Assembly (NCBI RefSeq): GCF_004366815.1
Contig: NZ_SORI01000025.1
Coordinates: forward strand, 1 to 33,192
Direction: 5' to 3'
Length of the DNA stretch: 33,192 nt
From: Aminivibrio pyruvatiphilus
GTDB taxonomy: Bacteria; Synergistota; Synergistia; Synergistales; Aminobacteriaceae
How positions within the stretch are numbered: position 1 is the stretch's first letter; every line of letters begins with the position of its first letter. Shown piece by piece: positions 21,874 to 30,063 of this stretch. The notes below the pieces were generated by a model, which made no database searches, was not told the DNA's origin, and was given only the letters and a program-made list of their open reading frames with translations. The position numbers were made by a program, and so were the translations under genes.

Positions 21874-22959
21874 GTGAAGAGATTTTCTGTGCTTCTCGCT
21901 CTCGCGGTCGGTTTCATTTTCTGCAGCGCGGCATTTGCCGCCTTTCCGCCGGTCCCGGTGGAAAAAATCAATCCCGGTTTCATCTACATAGGCCCCATCG
22001 GCGACGGCGGATACACCTTCATGCACGACAAGGGAAGGCTCTTCATGGAAGAGGCGTTCCCCGGCCTGAAATCAACCTACGTGGAATCAGTTCCGGAAGG
22101 CCCCGATGCAGCGAGGGTCATGGAGACCCTTGTGCGGAACGGATCGAAGGTGGTGTTCGCCAACTCTTTCGGCCACATGGATTTCGTCCTTGAAGTGGCA
22201 AAGAAGTACCCCGAGATCATTTTCATGCACTGCTCCGGATACAAGGTTGCCGAGAACGTCGGAACCTACTTCGGAAGGATGTACCAGGCGCGGTATCTCT
22301 CCGGGCTCGTGGCGGGGAGCATGACGAAGAAGAACGTCATCGGCTACGTGGCAGCCTACCCCATCCCCGAAGTCATCCGCGGCATCAACGCCTTCACCCT
22401 CGGCGTGAGGAAGGCCAACCCCAACGCGGAAGTCCGGGTCATCTGGATCTTCTCCTGGCTCGATCCCGGCAAGGAAAAGGAAGCCGCAAAGGCCCTCATT
22501 GACGCAGGGGCAGACGTTCTGGGCATGCATGCCGATACGGGTGCAGCACCTCAGGCCGCCGAAGAAGCCGGAATCTACGTGGTCGGATACAACAACGACA
22601 TGAGCAACTACGCTCCCACGAAACACCTCACCGCACCCATCTGGAACTGGGGCATCGTCTACAGGGACACCATCCGGCAGGTCGTGGAAGGAACATGGAA
22701 GTCCGAGCAGGTCTGGATCGGACTGAAGGAAGGCATGGTCGACCTGGCACCCTTCGGCAAGGATGTGCCTGACTCCGTAAAGAAGCTCGTGGAAGACGAG
22801 AAGGCCAAGATCCTGGCCGGCGGCTGGGACGTGTTCCACGGCCCGGTGAAGGACCAGGGCGGCGTTGTGAAGGTTCCCGGGGGAACCGCCATGACTGATG
22901 CCGAAATGCTCTCCATGAACTGGTTCGTCGAGGGCGTGAAGGGAGATATACCCAAATAG
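21874..22959 (+). CDS. BMP-family periplasmic nucleoside-binding protein
   Basis: A 361-residue binding protein from the GTG at 21874, with a GGGAGGTAG ribosome-binding site. The signal peptide is KRFSVLLALAVGFIFCSAAFA, most likely cut after AFA; the cysteine lacks a lipobox. The mature protein has the Bmp/PnrA layout: GFIYIGPIGDGGYTFMHDKG (the GPxxDxGW-like start), VFANSFGHMDF, FMHCSGY, and GMHADTGAAPQAAEEAGIYVVGYNNDMS. Proteins of this family bind purine nucleosides in the periplasm. The ATPase and two permeases follow directly, but an intrinsic terminator separates this gene from them, which would give excess binding protein. Nearby gpt supports a purine substrate. Confidence 0.92.
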   Translation: MKRFSVLLALAVGFIFCSAAFAAFPPVPVEKINPGFIYIGPIGDGGYTFMHDKGRLFMEEAFPGLKSTYVESVPEGPDAARVMETLVRNGSKVVFANSFGHMDFVLEVAKKYPEIIFMHCSGYKVAENVGTYFGRMYQARYLSGLVAGSMTKKNVIGYVAAYPIPEVIRGINAFTLGVRKANPNAEVRVIWIFSWLDPGKEKEAAKALIDAGADVLGMHADTGAAPQAAEEAGIYVVGYNNDMSNYAPTKHLTAPIWNWGIVYRDTIRQVVEGTWKSEQVWIGLKEGMVDLAPFGKDVPDSVKKLVEDEKAKILAGGWDVFHGPVKDQGGVVKVPGGTAMTDAEMLSMNWFVEGVKGDIPK

Positions 22960-22996
22960 GCCGATCTTTTGTATGATAATAGCAGGGAGATTCTCG

Positions 22997-23024
22997 AGGG
23001 CGCGAATTTCCGCGCCCTTTTTTT
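22997..23024 (+). terminator. Intrinsic terminator inside the nucleoside transporter operon
   Basis: An 8-base-pair stem AGGGCGCG / CGCGCCCT (22997-23004, 23011-23018) is followed by a T-run to 23024. It lies between the binding-protein gene and the ATPase gene, probably as a partial terminator. Confidence 0.82.
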
Positions 23025-23060
23025 CGCCCTCCGCAATTCCGAACACAAGGAGGAAATGGG

Positions 23061-24614
23061 ATGAATCAACGCAAGCCGCTGGTGCGCATGGAAAAGATCA
23101 CGAAGCGGTTCGCCGGCGTAACGGCAAACCACGACGTGGATTTCGACGTGCGCCCCGGAGAAGTCCACGCTCTTCTCGGAGAAAACGGCGCGGGGAAATC
23201 CACGCTCATGAATATTCTCTACGGCTTGTACCGTCCGGACAGCGGCTCTCTCTTCATCGAAGGAAAGGAGTTGGCCTTCTCATCCCCCGGGGACGCCCGC
23301 AAAGCAGGGATCGGCATGGTTCACCAGCACTTCATGCTCATTCCAAGCCAGACGGTATGGGAAAACATGATCCTCGGCCTTGACGGGCTCCCCTGCATCC
23401 TGCCCAAGAACGACATACGGGACAAAATCTCCTCCCTCTCGTCGAAATACGGCCTCAGGGTGGACCCCGACGCAAGCATCTGGCAGCTCTCCATAGGGGA
23501 GCAGCAGCGGGTGGCAATTCTCCAGATGCTCTTCCGGCAGGCGAACATCCTCATCCTCGACGAGCCTACGGCGGTGCTCACCCCCCAGGAGGCGGAGCAC
23601 CTCTTCGAGACCGTGCGGCAGATGACCTCCGAGGGCCACGGTGTCGTGTTCATCTCCCACAAGATGGACGAGGTCATGGGCCTGTCGCAGAGGGTGACCA
23701 TCCTCAGGAAGGGAAAACTCGTCGGCACGGTGGAAACCTCAGCCACGTCCAAGGAGCAGCTCGCCGAGATGATGGTGGGACAGAAAATGATCTACTCCAT
23801 AAGCAAACCCCCGCTCGCCCCCGGCGACCCGGTCCTTGAATGCGCCTCCGTCTGTGCCCTCGGCGACAGGGGTTTTCCAGCCGTAAATCATGCCACATTC
23901 ATGGTACGCCAGCGGGAAATTCTCGGCATAGCGGGAGTGGCCGGAAACGGACAGCAGGAATTGTGCGAAACGCTCGTGGGCCTGCGGAAAGTCGAATCGG
24001 GAACCATTCGGGTCAACAGCCGGGAGATGACCAACGCCCTGCCGAAGGATTTCATAAGCCAGGGCGTCCATTACGTTCCCGCCGACAGGAAGGGAACGGG
24101 CCTTGTTCCAAACATGAACGTGAGCGAAAATTCCATTCTGAAGCGGTACTGGAACCGCCCGGTGTCCCGGGGACTCTTCCTGAACTGGAAGGAAGTGTTT
24201 GCCTTCGCCCGGGAGCTTGTCTCCAGGTTCAACGTGAGTACCCCGTCCATGGAAACACCGGTCCGCAACCTCTCCGGGGGAAACCTGCAGAAACTCATGC
24301 TGGGAAGGGAACTGAGCGATTCCCCCGCCGCCCTGCTTGCGGTCCATCCCACCTGGGGACTCGACGTGGCTGCCACCAAGTTCGTCAGGGATCAGCTTCT
24401 TCTCCACCGGGAACGGGGAGGAGCAGTCCTTCTCGTGTCCGAGGACCTGGAGGAACTTATCGCCCTGAGCGACAGGCTTGCGGTGATGTGCAAGGGCGAA
24501 ATCATGGGAATTCTTGATTCCCCTTCCTCGGTGCCGGTGGAGATCATCGGCCTGATGATGGCGGGTACACCCCTTGCGAAACTGGAAAAGTGCGAAGGAG
24601 GGACCGTCCGGTGA
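23061..24614 (+). CDS. Nucleoside ABC transporter ATPase with two nucleotide-binding domains
   Basis: A 517-residue protein with two ABC domains in tandem, as in the YufO/NupO and RbsA-like groups. Domain 1 is canonical: Walker A GENGAGKST (40-48), signature LSIGEQQRV, Walker B ILILDEPTAVLTP and H-loop FISHK. Domain 2 (from about 255) is degenerate: GVAGNGQQE at Walker A, LSGGNLQKLM as a full signature, and LLAVHPTWGLDV in place of Walker B, without the catalytic glutamate, as is usual in this family. GGAGGAAATGGG precedes the ATG. The stop overlaps the next gene as GTGA. It powers uptake of nucleosides with the two permeases. Confidence 0.93.
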   Translation: MNQRKPLVRMEKITKRFAGVTANHDVDFDVRPGEVHALLGENGAGKSTLMNILYGLYRPDSGSLFIEGKELAFSSPGDARKAGIGMVHQHFMLIPSQTVWENMILGLDGLPCILPKNDIRDKISSLSSKYGLRVDPDASIWQLSIGEQQRVAILQMLFRQANILILDEPTAVLTPQEAEHLFETVRQMTSEGHGVVFISHKMDEVMGLSQRVTILRKGKLVGTVETSATSKEQLAEMMVGQKMIYSISKPPLAPGDPVLECASVCALGDRGFPAVNHATFMVRQREILGIAGVAGNGQQELCETLVGLRKVESGTIRVNSREMTNALPKDFISQGVHYVPADRKGTGLVPNMNVSENSILKRYWNRPVSRGLFLNWKEVFAFARELVSRFNVSTPSMETPVRNLSGGNLQKLMLGRELSDSPAALLAVHPTWGLDVAATKFVRDQLLLHRERGGAVLLVSEDLEELIALSDRLAVMCKGEIMGILDSPSSVPVEIIGLMMAGTPLAKLEKCEGGTVR

Positions 24615-25696
24615 GAATCAAGATCGAACCCCGGCTGACTTCGACTTGGAAACTTTCCGTCGCCATCCCCTTTTTCTCCCTTGCTGCGGCGATCATTTCG
24701 GGGGGAGTGTTCCTCCATTTCATGGGAGTCTCCCCCCTCCAGGCGTACCGGGCTATTCTCACATCGGCCCTGGGAGACGGCTACGGCCTCAGCGAAACGG
24801 TGGTAAAGGCCATTCCGCTGATCATGGCGGGCATCGCTGTTATGCTCTCCTTCACCATGCTCATCTGGAACATCGGCGCCGAAGGGCAGATCTTCATGGG
24901 CGCCATAGCCGCCACGGCCATGGTCCGGTTCTTCTATAGCGACAACAGGACCGTCATGCTCCTGCTCATGTTTCTTGCCGCAGCGGTTGCAGGCGGTCTC
25001 TGGGCGGCCATAGCGGGATATTTCAGGGCAAAATGGAACGTGAACGAGATCATCACCACCCTGATGCTCAACTACGTGGCCATGAACTTCCTCAACTATT
25101 TCGTCTTCGGCCCCTGGAGAGATCCATCGAGCCTGGGTTTCCCCATGACGCCTCCCTTCCCCGATTCAGCCAGACTGCCCGTCTTCTGGGGCACCCGCAT
25201 TCACGGTGGGCTCGTCCTGGCGCTCCTTCTTCCCCTCCTTTTCTGGGTCATTCTGAGGTTCACCCGATGGGGGTATGAAATCAGGGTCATGGGGGAAAAC
25301 CCGAAAGCGGCGGGATTCGCCGGAATGAGTTACCTGAAGAACGTGGTCCTCGTCATGTTCATCTCAGGGGCCATAGCGGGAATCGCTGGGATGTGCGAGC
25401 TTTCGGGACTCCAGGGAAGGCTTCAGCACGGCTTCTCGGGCGGGTACGGCTTCACCGCCATCATAGTGGCATGGCTCGCCCGGCTCCACCCCATCGCCAT
25501 CATTTTCGTGTCCTTCCTCATGGGGATCCTGCTCGTGGGGGGCGAAACGCTCCAGATCGTCATGAGGCTCCCCCTCTCGAGCGTCATGGTGCTCCAGGGC
25601 CTGATCCTGTTCTTCGTCCTCGGCGGGGAATTCTTCCGGAAATACACCCTGAGGATCATCCCTGCGAAAGATACTCCTCACAAGGAGGGGGCATAA
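24611..25696 (+). CDS. Nucleoside ABC transporter permease 1 (YufP-like)
   Basis: A 361-residue inner-membrane protein of the BPD_transp_2 (LivH/RbsC-like) family with about ten hydrophobic segments. It starts at a GTG overlapping the ATPase stop. Typical stretches are IPLIMAGIAVMLSFTMLIWNIGAEGQIFMGAIAA, the KWNVNEIITTLMLNYVA segment (very characteristic of YufP-like permeases), and GYEIRVMGENPKAAGFAGMSYLKN, the loop that contacts the ATPase. One residue gap separates it from the second permease gene. Together they form the heterodimeric channel. Confidence 0.92.
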   Translation: MRIKIEPRLTSTWKLSVAIPFFSLAAAIISGGVFLHFMGVSPLQAYRAILTSALGDGYGLSETVVKAIPLIMAGIAVMLSFTMLIWNIGAEGQIFMGAIAATAMVRFFYSDNRTVMLLLMFLAAAVAGGLWAAIAGYFRAKWNVNEIITTLMLNYVAMNFLNYFVFGPWRDPSSLGFPMTPPFPDSARLPVFWGTRIHGGLVLALLLPLLFWVILRFTRWGYEIRVMGENPKAAGFAGMSYLKNVVLVMFISGAIAGIAGMCELSGLQGRLQHGFSGGYGFTAIIVAWLARLHPIAIIFVSFLMGILLVGGETLQIVMRLPLSSVMVLQGLILFFVLGGEFFRKYTLRIIPAKDTPHKEGA

Positions 25697-25697
25697 A

Positions 25698-26627
25698 ATG
25701 GAAATGATCATCCCCATCCTGACCGCCGCAGTCAGGAGCGGAACTCCAATTCTCTACGCCACCCTGGGGGAGATTCTCACGGAAAAGGGCGGGATCCTCA
25801 ACCTCGGCCTTGAAGGCATCATGCTCATGGGCGCCTACACCGGTTTTTCCGTTGCTTATTCCACGGGCAGCGCATGGCTCGGCGTGGCGGCTGCCTTTCT
25901 CGTGGGCACGCTCATGGGCCTTGTTCATGCCTTCATCTGCGTTTCCCTGAAGGGCAACCAGGTGGTCAGCGGCCTCGCCCTGACCATGTTCGGCACGGGG
26001 GCAAGCTCCCTGCTCGGAAGAAACTTCGTCGGCTTCACCATTCCCGGGCTTCCCCGGATCAGTGTTCCTCTCCTCGCCGACATTCCGGTGATCGGCCCCG
26101 TGTTCTTCTCCCATGACGCCCTGACCTATTGCTCCTACGGTCTGGTGATCTTTTTCTGCTGGTTCTATTCCTCCACCCGGCCCGGACTCTACCTCAGGGC
26201 AGTGGGAGACAACCCCAGGGCAGCGGACGCCATGGGCATTTCGGTGACGAAAACCCGGTACTTCTACACCCTGGCGGGGGCAGGCATCGTGGCCGTCGGA
26301 GGCGCCTACATGTCCCTGGCCTATACGAAGATGTGGGGGGAGCTGATGACCGCCGGACGGGGCTGGATCGCAGTGGCTCTCGTCATTTTCGCCATCTGGA
26401 ATCCTGCACGGGCAGCCCTCGGCGCCTATCTCTTCGGAGGAGTGGAAGCCTTCCAGCTGCGGCTCCAGACCGCGGGAACCACCATCCCCACCCCCGTGCT
26501 GATGATGCTTCCCTATCTCATGACCATCGGCGTGCTGCTCTTCATTTCCATAAAAAAGGGAAAGGGCATCGTTTTCGGAGCCCCGGCATCCCTGGGAACA
26601 CCATTTTTCCGGGAGGAAAGGGACTGA
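25698..26627 (+). CDS. Nucleoside ABC transporter permease 2 (YufQ-like)
   Basis: A 309-residue BPD_transp_2-type permease with about eight hydrophobic segments. It shows TPILYATLGEILTEKGGILNLGLEGIMLMGAY, the standard YufQ opening, and LYLRAVGDNPRAADAMGISVTKTRY, the ATPase-contact loop. AAGGAGGGGG stands ahead of the ATG. It is the last core gene of the transporter; a DUF554 gene follows 47 bases later without a terminator. Confidence 0.93.
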   Translation: MEMIIPILTAAVRSGTPILYATLGEILTEKGGILNLGLEGIMLMGAYTGFSVAYSTGSAWLGVAAAFLVGTLMGLVHAFICVSLKGNQVVSGLALTMFGTGASSLLGRNFVGFTIPGLPRISVPLLADIPVIGPVFFSHDALTYCSYGLVIFFCWFYSSTRPGLYLRAVGDNPRAADAMGISVTKTRYFYTLAGAGIVAVGGAYMSLAYTKMWGELMTAGRGWIAVALVIFAIWNPARAALGAYLFGGVEAFQLRLQTAGTTIPTPVLMMLPYLMTIGVLLFISIKKGKGIVFGAPASLGTPFFREERD

Positions 26628-26674
26628 CTCCCTTTTTCCCCATCTGCTGAAAAGTACAGGAGGATTCTATTATC

Positions 26675-27379
26675 GTGGATTTCTTTTTTTCCCATGTCCC
26701 GGCCTCGGGGAGCGTTCTGAACGCCCTTGCCATCGTGATCGGCTCCCTCGCGGGACTTGCCCTTCACTCCCGCCTTCCCCAGAGATTCGTAGCCATCACC
26801 TTCCAGGGACTGGGCCTGCTGACCCTGTTTCTCGGCGTTTTTATGGCACAGCGCACCCAGAGTTTTCTTGTCATGGCCTTCAGCATCGTGGGAGGTTCCC
26901 TGCTCGGAGAATACCTGGACCTCGAGAAGGGACTGAACCGGCTGGGCGAATGGACGAAGGCAAAAATCCGCTCCGAGAACGAAAAGTTCACCGAAGCCTT
27001 CGTGGCTTCCTCCCTTCTTTTCTGCGTGGGCTCCATGGCCATTCTGGGAGCCATCGAGGAAGGCATGGGGGAGTTTCCGAGGCTCTTCGTCACCAAGTCG
27101 CTCATGGACGGCATGGCGTCTGCTGCCATGGCCGCCTCCATGGGCCCCGGGATCGTGTTCTCGGCCATTCCCGTGCTGCTCTACCAGGGAGGGATGACCT
27201 TTCTCGCGGGAACGGTGCAGACAGTTATGACCCAGCCCGTCATCGACGAAGTGAGCGCCGTGGGCGGCCTCCTTCTTCTCGGCATCGGCCTCTCCATACT
27301 GGAGATCAAACGGGTCAAGGCGGTCAACATGCTTCCTGCCCTTCTGCTCGCCGGAATACTCGCATCCTTTTTCCGGTAG
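26675..27379 (+). CDS. DUF554-family membrane protein
   Basis: A 234-residue membrane protein of the YdfK/YqgA (DUF554) family with six or seven hydrophobic segments. Family features are GSVLNALAIVIGSLAGL at the start, GGSLLGEYLDLEKGLNRLGEW, FVASSLLFCVGSMAILGAIEEGM, and LMDGMASAAMAASMGPGIVFSAIPVLLYQG. The function of the family is unknown; a transport or channel role is often supposed. The GTG at 26675 has AGGAGGA about ten bases ahead. It is probably co-transcribed with the nucleoside transporter and is followed by the operon's terminator. Confidence 0.9.
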   Translation: MDFFFSHVPASGSVLNALAIVIGSLAGLALHSRLPQRFVAITFQGLGLLTLFLGVFMAQRTQSFLVMAFSIVGGSLLGEYLDLEKGLNRLGEWTKAKIRSENEKFTEAFVASSLLFCVGSMAILGAIEEGMGEFPRLFVTKSLMDGMASAAMAASMGPGIVFSAIPVLLYQGGMTFLAGTVQTVMTQPVIDEVSAVGGLLLLGIGLSILEIKRVKAVNMLPALLLAGILASFFR

Positions 27380-27398
27380 GTCCCCTTGAAGGAACTGG

Positions 27399-27435
27399 AA
27401 GGGGGAGCCTCGGGAAGGCTCCCCCTCTTCTTTTA
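27399..27435 (+). terminator. Intrinsic terminator of the nucleoside transporter / DUF554 operon
   Basis: A 9-base-pair stem GGGGGAGCC / GGCTCCCCC (27401-27409, 27417-27425) is followed by TCTTCTTTT. Confidence 0.82.
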
Positions 27436-27476
27436 ACGCTGCAGACTGCCTTTCCGCGGGATCGCAGCGGCAAATC

Positions 27477-28283
27477 TCAAAAATAGGTGCCCTTCGTCCT
27501 GTAGTTCTCCCTCCGCTCATCGGCAAGCTTCCGGGCAAACTCGTCGAACATGTCCTTCTTCGTCCTGTAAAGGGCGTCAAAATCCCGGGCCGACTGGGGA
27601 AGAACGATCACCACAGAGTGTTTCTCCATTTCGGCGAAAATGTATTCCACCGCCTCCTCCACGCTTATGGAGTCGGGGGGAGGGGTCATTTCGCCGAAGA
27701 TCGCCGTCCGGACATTGGCGGGGCAGAAAACGCTGAACCGGAGGCCTTCGTTTTCCAGCTCGTACTGGAGACTTTCCGTCATGGATATGACGGCGCTCTT
27801 GGTGGCGGCATACACCGCCTGGTAGGGAACGGGGACCCGCCCGGTGATGGAGCCGGTGTTGACGATATGGCCGAAGCCCTGCTCCCGCATGAGGGGAATG
27901 GCGCTGTACGTACCGTATACCACTCCCATGAGGTTGAGGTCCACCACGAATTTCCAGATCTCGAAAGTAATCTGCTCCGTGGGAAGGGTCATTCCCATGC
28001 CTGCGTTGTTGAAGACAAAATCGAGATGGCCGTCGAAGTCCTTCGCATCGCTCACAAGTTTTTTGACTTCGTCAGGCTTTGTGACATCCGTCAGCACGGG
28101 AAAGACTTTCCCTGGATATTCCGAACTCAGCCTGCGCGACTCGCGGGTGAGGTTTTCCTCCTTGAGGTCGCCCATGAACACCGCCCGGGCGCCTCTTGCA
28201 AGAAGACTCTCCGTAATGCCGAGGCCCAGGCCGGAAGCGGCCCCGGTAACAGCAGCTACCTTGTTTTCAAAGTATCCGTTCAT
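27477..28283 (-). CDS. Short-chain dehydrogenase/reductase
   Basis: A 268-residue classical SDR with a Rossmann fold. The cofactor motif is TGAASGLG (13-20), NNAG is at 92-95, and the catalytic set is Ser145, Tyr158 and Lys162 (YAATK). Asp65 fits the adenine-binding position. The residue after beta-2 lies in MGDLKEEN, whose Asp39 suggests NAD(H) rather than NADP(H). The long C-terminal part (from about 195) is variable and gives no substrate. The ATG at 28283 has GGGGAGAGG ahead. It stands 17 bases behind the acetoacetate-decarboxylase-like gene, forming a two-gene operon. Confidence 0.9.
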   Translation of the reverse strand: MNGYFENKVAAVTGAASGLGLGITESLLARGARAVFMGDLKEENLTRESRRLSSEYPGKVFPVLTDVTKPDEVKKLVSDAKDFDGHLDFVFNNAGMGMTLPTEQITFEIWKFVVDLNLMGVVYGTYSAIPLMREQGFGHIVNTGSITGRVPVPYQAVYAATKSAVISMTESLQYELENEGLRFSVFCPANVRTAIFGEMTPPPDSISVEEAVEYIFAEMEKHSVVIVLPQSARDFDALYRTKKDMFDEFARKLADERRENYRTKGTYF

Positions 28284-28300
28284 GACTCCTCTCCCCTTTC

Positions 28301-29101
28301 TTACGGCAGTCTTCTCGAATCGCCCACGTTCAGCCTGGCGACTCCCTTGAACATGGCCCCTCCGGCCATTTTCCGCACGGGAAGGGAGGCAAGGGTACTG
28401 ATGATCCGCGCCTGCAGAGGATGTTTCCACCAGTCGGGGGGAGTCCAGAGCAGCCGCCCCTCCCCTTTCCAGCCTTTCTTCACGGTCATTTCCTGTGGGT
28501 AGAGAGTGGCGTGGCTCAGGGAAGCCCCTCCCTTTCCCAGGTTGGGGAGATACCTCCACCCGAAGTAGTTTACCTTCGACCGGGCGTTGAGCTGCCCTAT
28601 TTCGGTTTCCCCCAGTTCTTCCTTCCGCGAGAATTCGAGGGAGAGGAATGTATGGGACTCGTAGCTCGCGGCAGTGAACCACTCGTCTCCGTAATGGCGC
28701 TCAGAAGCGATGTCGGCGTAGACTTTCGGCATGCCGTCCTCTTCCCGTCCCCCCAGGATGGGGCACGCCTTGTTCTCCCAGATGACGAAGACATACTCAC
28801 CCTCCAGTCCCTCGGCATTTCCGACATACCGGACGGGAGAAGACGCCTGGATGAGCCTGTACTCGCCGCCCGTCATCCAGTCCACTTCCCGCGCATTGGC
28901 GAACTGCACGTTCACCATCGGCGCCAGGAGTTCAAAATCCTCCGGGAGAATGGACAGGAGGGCTTCCGGGTCTGTTTCAAACATGACGGTAATCCCCGTC
29001 ATGTCTCCATAGACCGTTCTTACCGGGGTGAAGGGATCCCCCCCGAAATGGACCGGCATCTTGTAGACGGAGTCATCCCTGAGCACAAACTTTCCCCTCA
29101 T
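28301..29101 (-). CDS. Acetoacetate decarboxylase-like protein
   Basis: A 266-residue member of the acetoacetate decarboxylase (ADC) superfamily. The start FVLRDDSVYKMPVHFGG is typical (MPxxFG). GGREEDGMPKVYADI (117-131) places Lys126 where the Schiff-base lysine of the clostridial enzyme stands in its PKK motif. The second half, about 145-240, fits the beta-cone core. Superfamily members include true decarboxylases but also hydratase-, aldolase- and cyclase-like enzymes, so acetone formation should not be assumed. It leads an operon with an SDR. GGGGAGGAAG precedes the ATG. The promoter region is AT-rich, with no clear consensus pair. Confidence 0.85.
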   Translation of the reverse strand: MRGKFVLRDDSVYKMPVHFGGDPFTPVRTVYGDMTGITVMFETDPEALLSILPEDFELLAPMVNVQFANAREVDWMTGGEYRLIQASSPVRYVGNAEGLEGEYVFVIWENKACPILGGREEDGMPKVYADIASERHYGDEWFTAASYESHTFLSLEFSRKEELGETEIGQLNARSKVNYFGWRYLPNLGKGGASLSHATLYPQEMTVKKGWKGEGRLLWTPPDWWKHPLQARIISTLASLPVRKMAGGAMFKGVARLNVGDSRRLP

Positions 29102-29236
29102 GATCTTCCTCCCCTTTCAGAATCAGATATGCAGGCATGACAGCATTTATTTTGCAATATACTCCCTATTTTGATTTTTTTCCACCCTTTTCACTCCTGT
29201 CCTGCCGCACGGACAGTGGCACGGGACAGGGCAGGC

Positions 29237-29267
29237 AATAAAAAGGCCGGAGGCACGGGCCTCCGGC
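29237..29267 (-). terminator. Intrinsic terminator of the TRAP-dipeptidase operon
   Basis: On the minus strand a perfect 8-base-pair stem GCCGGAGG / CCTCCGGC (29260-29267 with 29246-29253, 6-base loop) is followed by CTTTTTATT, 30 bases after the dipeptidase stop. Confidence 0.85.
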
Positions 29268-29297
29268 AGATATCATCGCCATATTTAAAAAAAACCG

Positions 29298-30047
29298 TTA
29301 GGAAGACTTCCAGCGAAACTGCGGTTCAGCGGTGCCGTAAGGGGCCGTTTTTTCTCCCCTGAGCAGCGCCCAGTTCTGGTTACCGTAATCGTAATGCCAC
29401 CATTCGTCCGGGTAATTCGTGAAACCGGCCCTGGTCATGACGGCATAGAGCATCCTCCTGTTGAAAAGGGCTTCCTCTTCCGAAGCGGTCAATCGCTCCT
29501 TCGCCGCCAGTTTTTTCTCGAAATAATCCGTAGCCGACCTTTCCGTAGTTTCATCAAAATCCGCCCCCATGGGGAGACACAGCCCTGTTTCATCCACAAT
29601 GGTGAGGTCCACGGCTCCTCCCGTGACATGAGGAGAGGGATGGGCCGGGGATACGGAAGGCAGAGCCACGAACTGGGAGGCCAGCGACGTGATTTCCTGG
29701 TCGTCGAGCAGGGGCATCTTTTCCCTCAGTTCCGACCTGAATTTCTGGAAAAGGGAGGTCTGGACCATCCGGGGTCTCCAGGAATCGAGCAGGACGAAGC
29801 GGCACCCCTGGGGCAGCAGGTCAGCCGCCCTGCTGAGACGCACGAGCACCGAGCGTCGGACGAAACATTCGGGAATGGAGCCCTCGATGCCGTGAATATA
29901 ATACTGGGGGCTCACGATGATCTTTTCCGGAAGATAGCCCGCTGAAACGAGGGGTTCACCGCACTCCTCCACGGGTATCCGCCGGGAAGCGTCCCATGAA
30001 AATGAATCCGGAAGGCAAATCGGAATATCCTGATAGGGGTGGTTCAT
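29298..30047 (-). CDS. VanX-like D-alanyl-D-alanine dipeptidase (M15D)
   Basis: A 249-residue zinc D,D-dipeptidase. The active-site motifs of VanX/DdpX are all present: DSWRP with Arg91, SPHVTGGAVD (138-147) with zinc ligands His140 and Asp147, and DEWWHY (214-219) with catalytic Glu215 and zinc ligand His218. There is no signal peptide, so it acts in the cytoplasm. Known members split D-Ala-D-Ala, either for vancomycin resistance (with VanH and VanA, both absent here) or for use as nutrient (DdpX with an ABC dipeptide transporter). Here it is the last gene of a TRAP operon, 16 bases behind dctM. A catabolic role on an imported dipeptide or related compound is therefore likely. Confidence 0.9.
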   Translation of the reverse strand: MNHPYQDIPICLPDSFSWDASRRIPVEECGEPLVSAGYLPEKIIVSPQYYIHGIEGSIPECFVRRSVLVRLSRAADLLPQGCRFVLLDSWRPRMVQTSLFQKFRSELREKMPLLDDQEITSLASQFVALPSVSPAHPSPHVTGGAVDLTIVDETGLCLPMGADFDETTERSATDYFEKKLAAKERLTASEEEALFNRRMLYAVMTRAGFTNYPDEWWHYDYGNQNWALLRGEKTAPYGTAEPQFRWKSS

Positions 30048-30063
30048 TCTCCTGCTCCTTCCC

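Noticed and set aside
23820..24400. Degenerate second nucleotide-binding domain of the nucleoside ATPase
   Set aside because: Loss of Walker A and B residues in domain 2 is the rule in this family, not a sign of decay.
29298..30047. VanX-like gene as a glycopeptide resistance determinant
   Set aside because: VanH- and VanA-like ligase genes and a VanRS pair are absent, and the gene belongs to a TRAP transporter operon.
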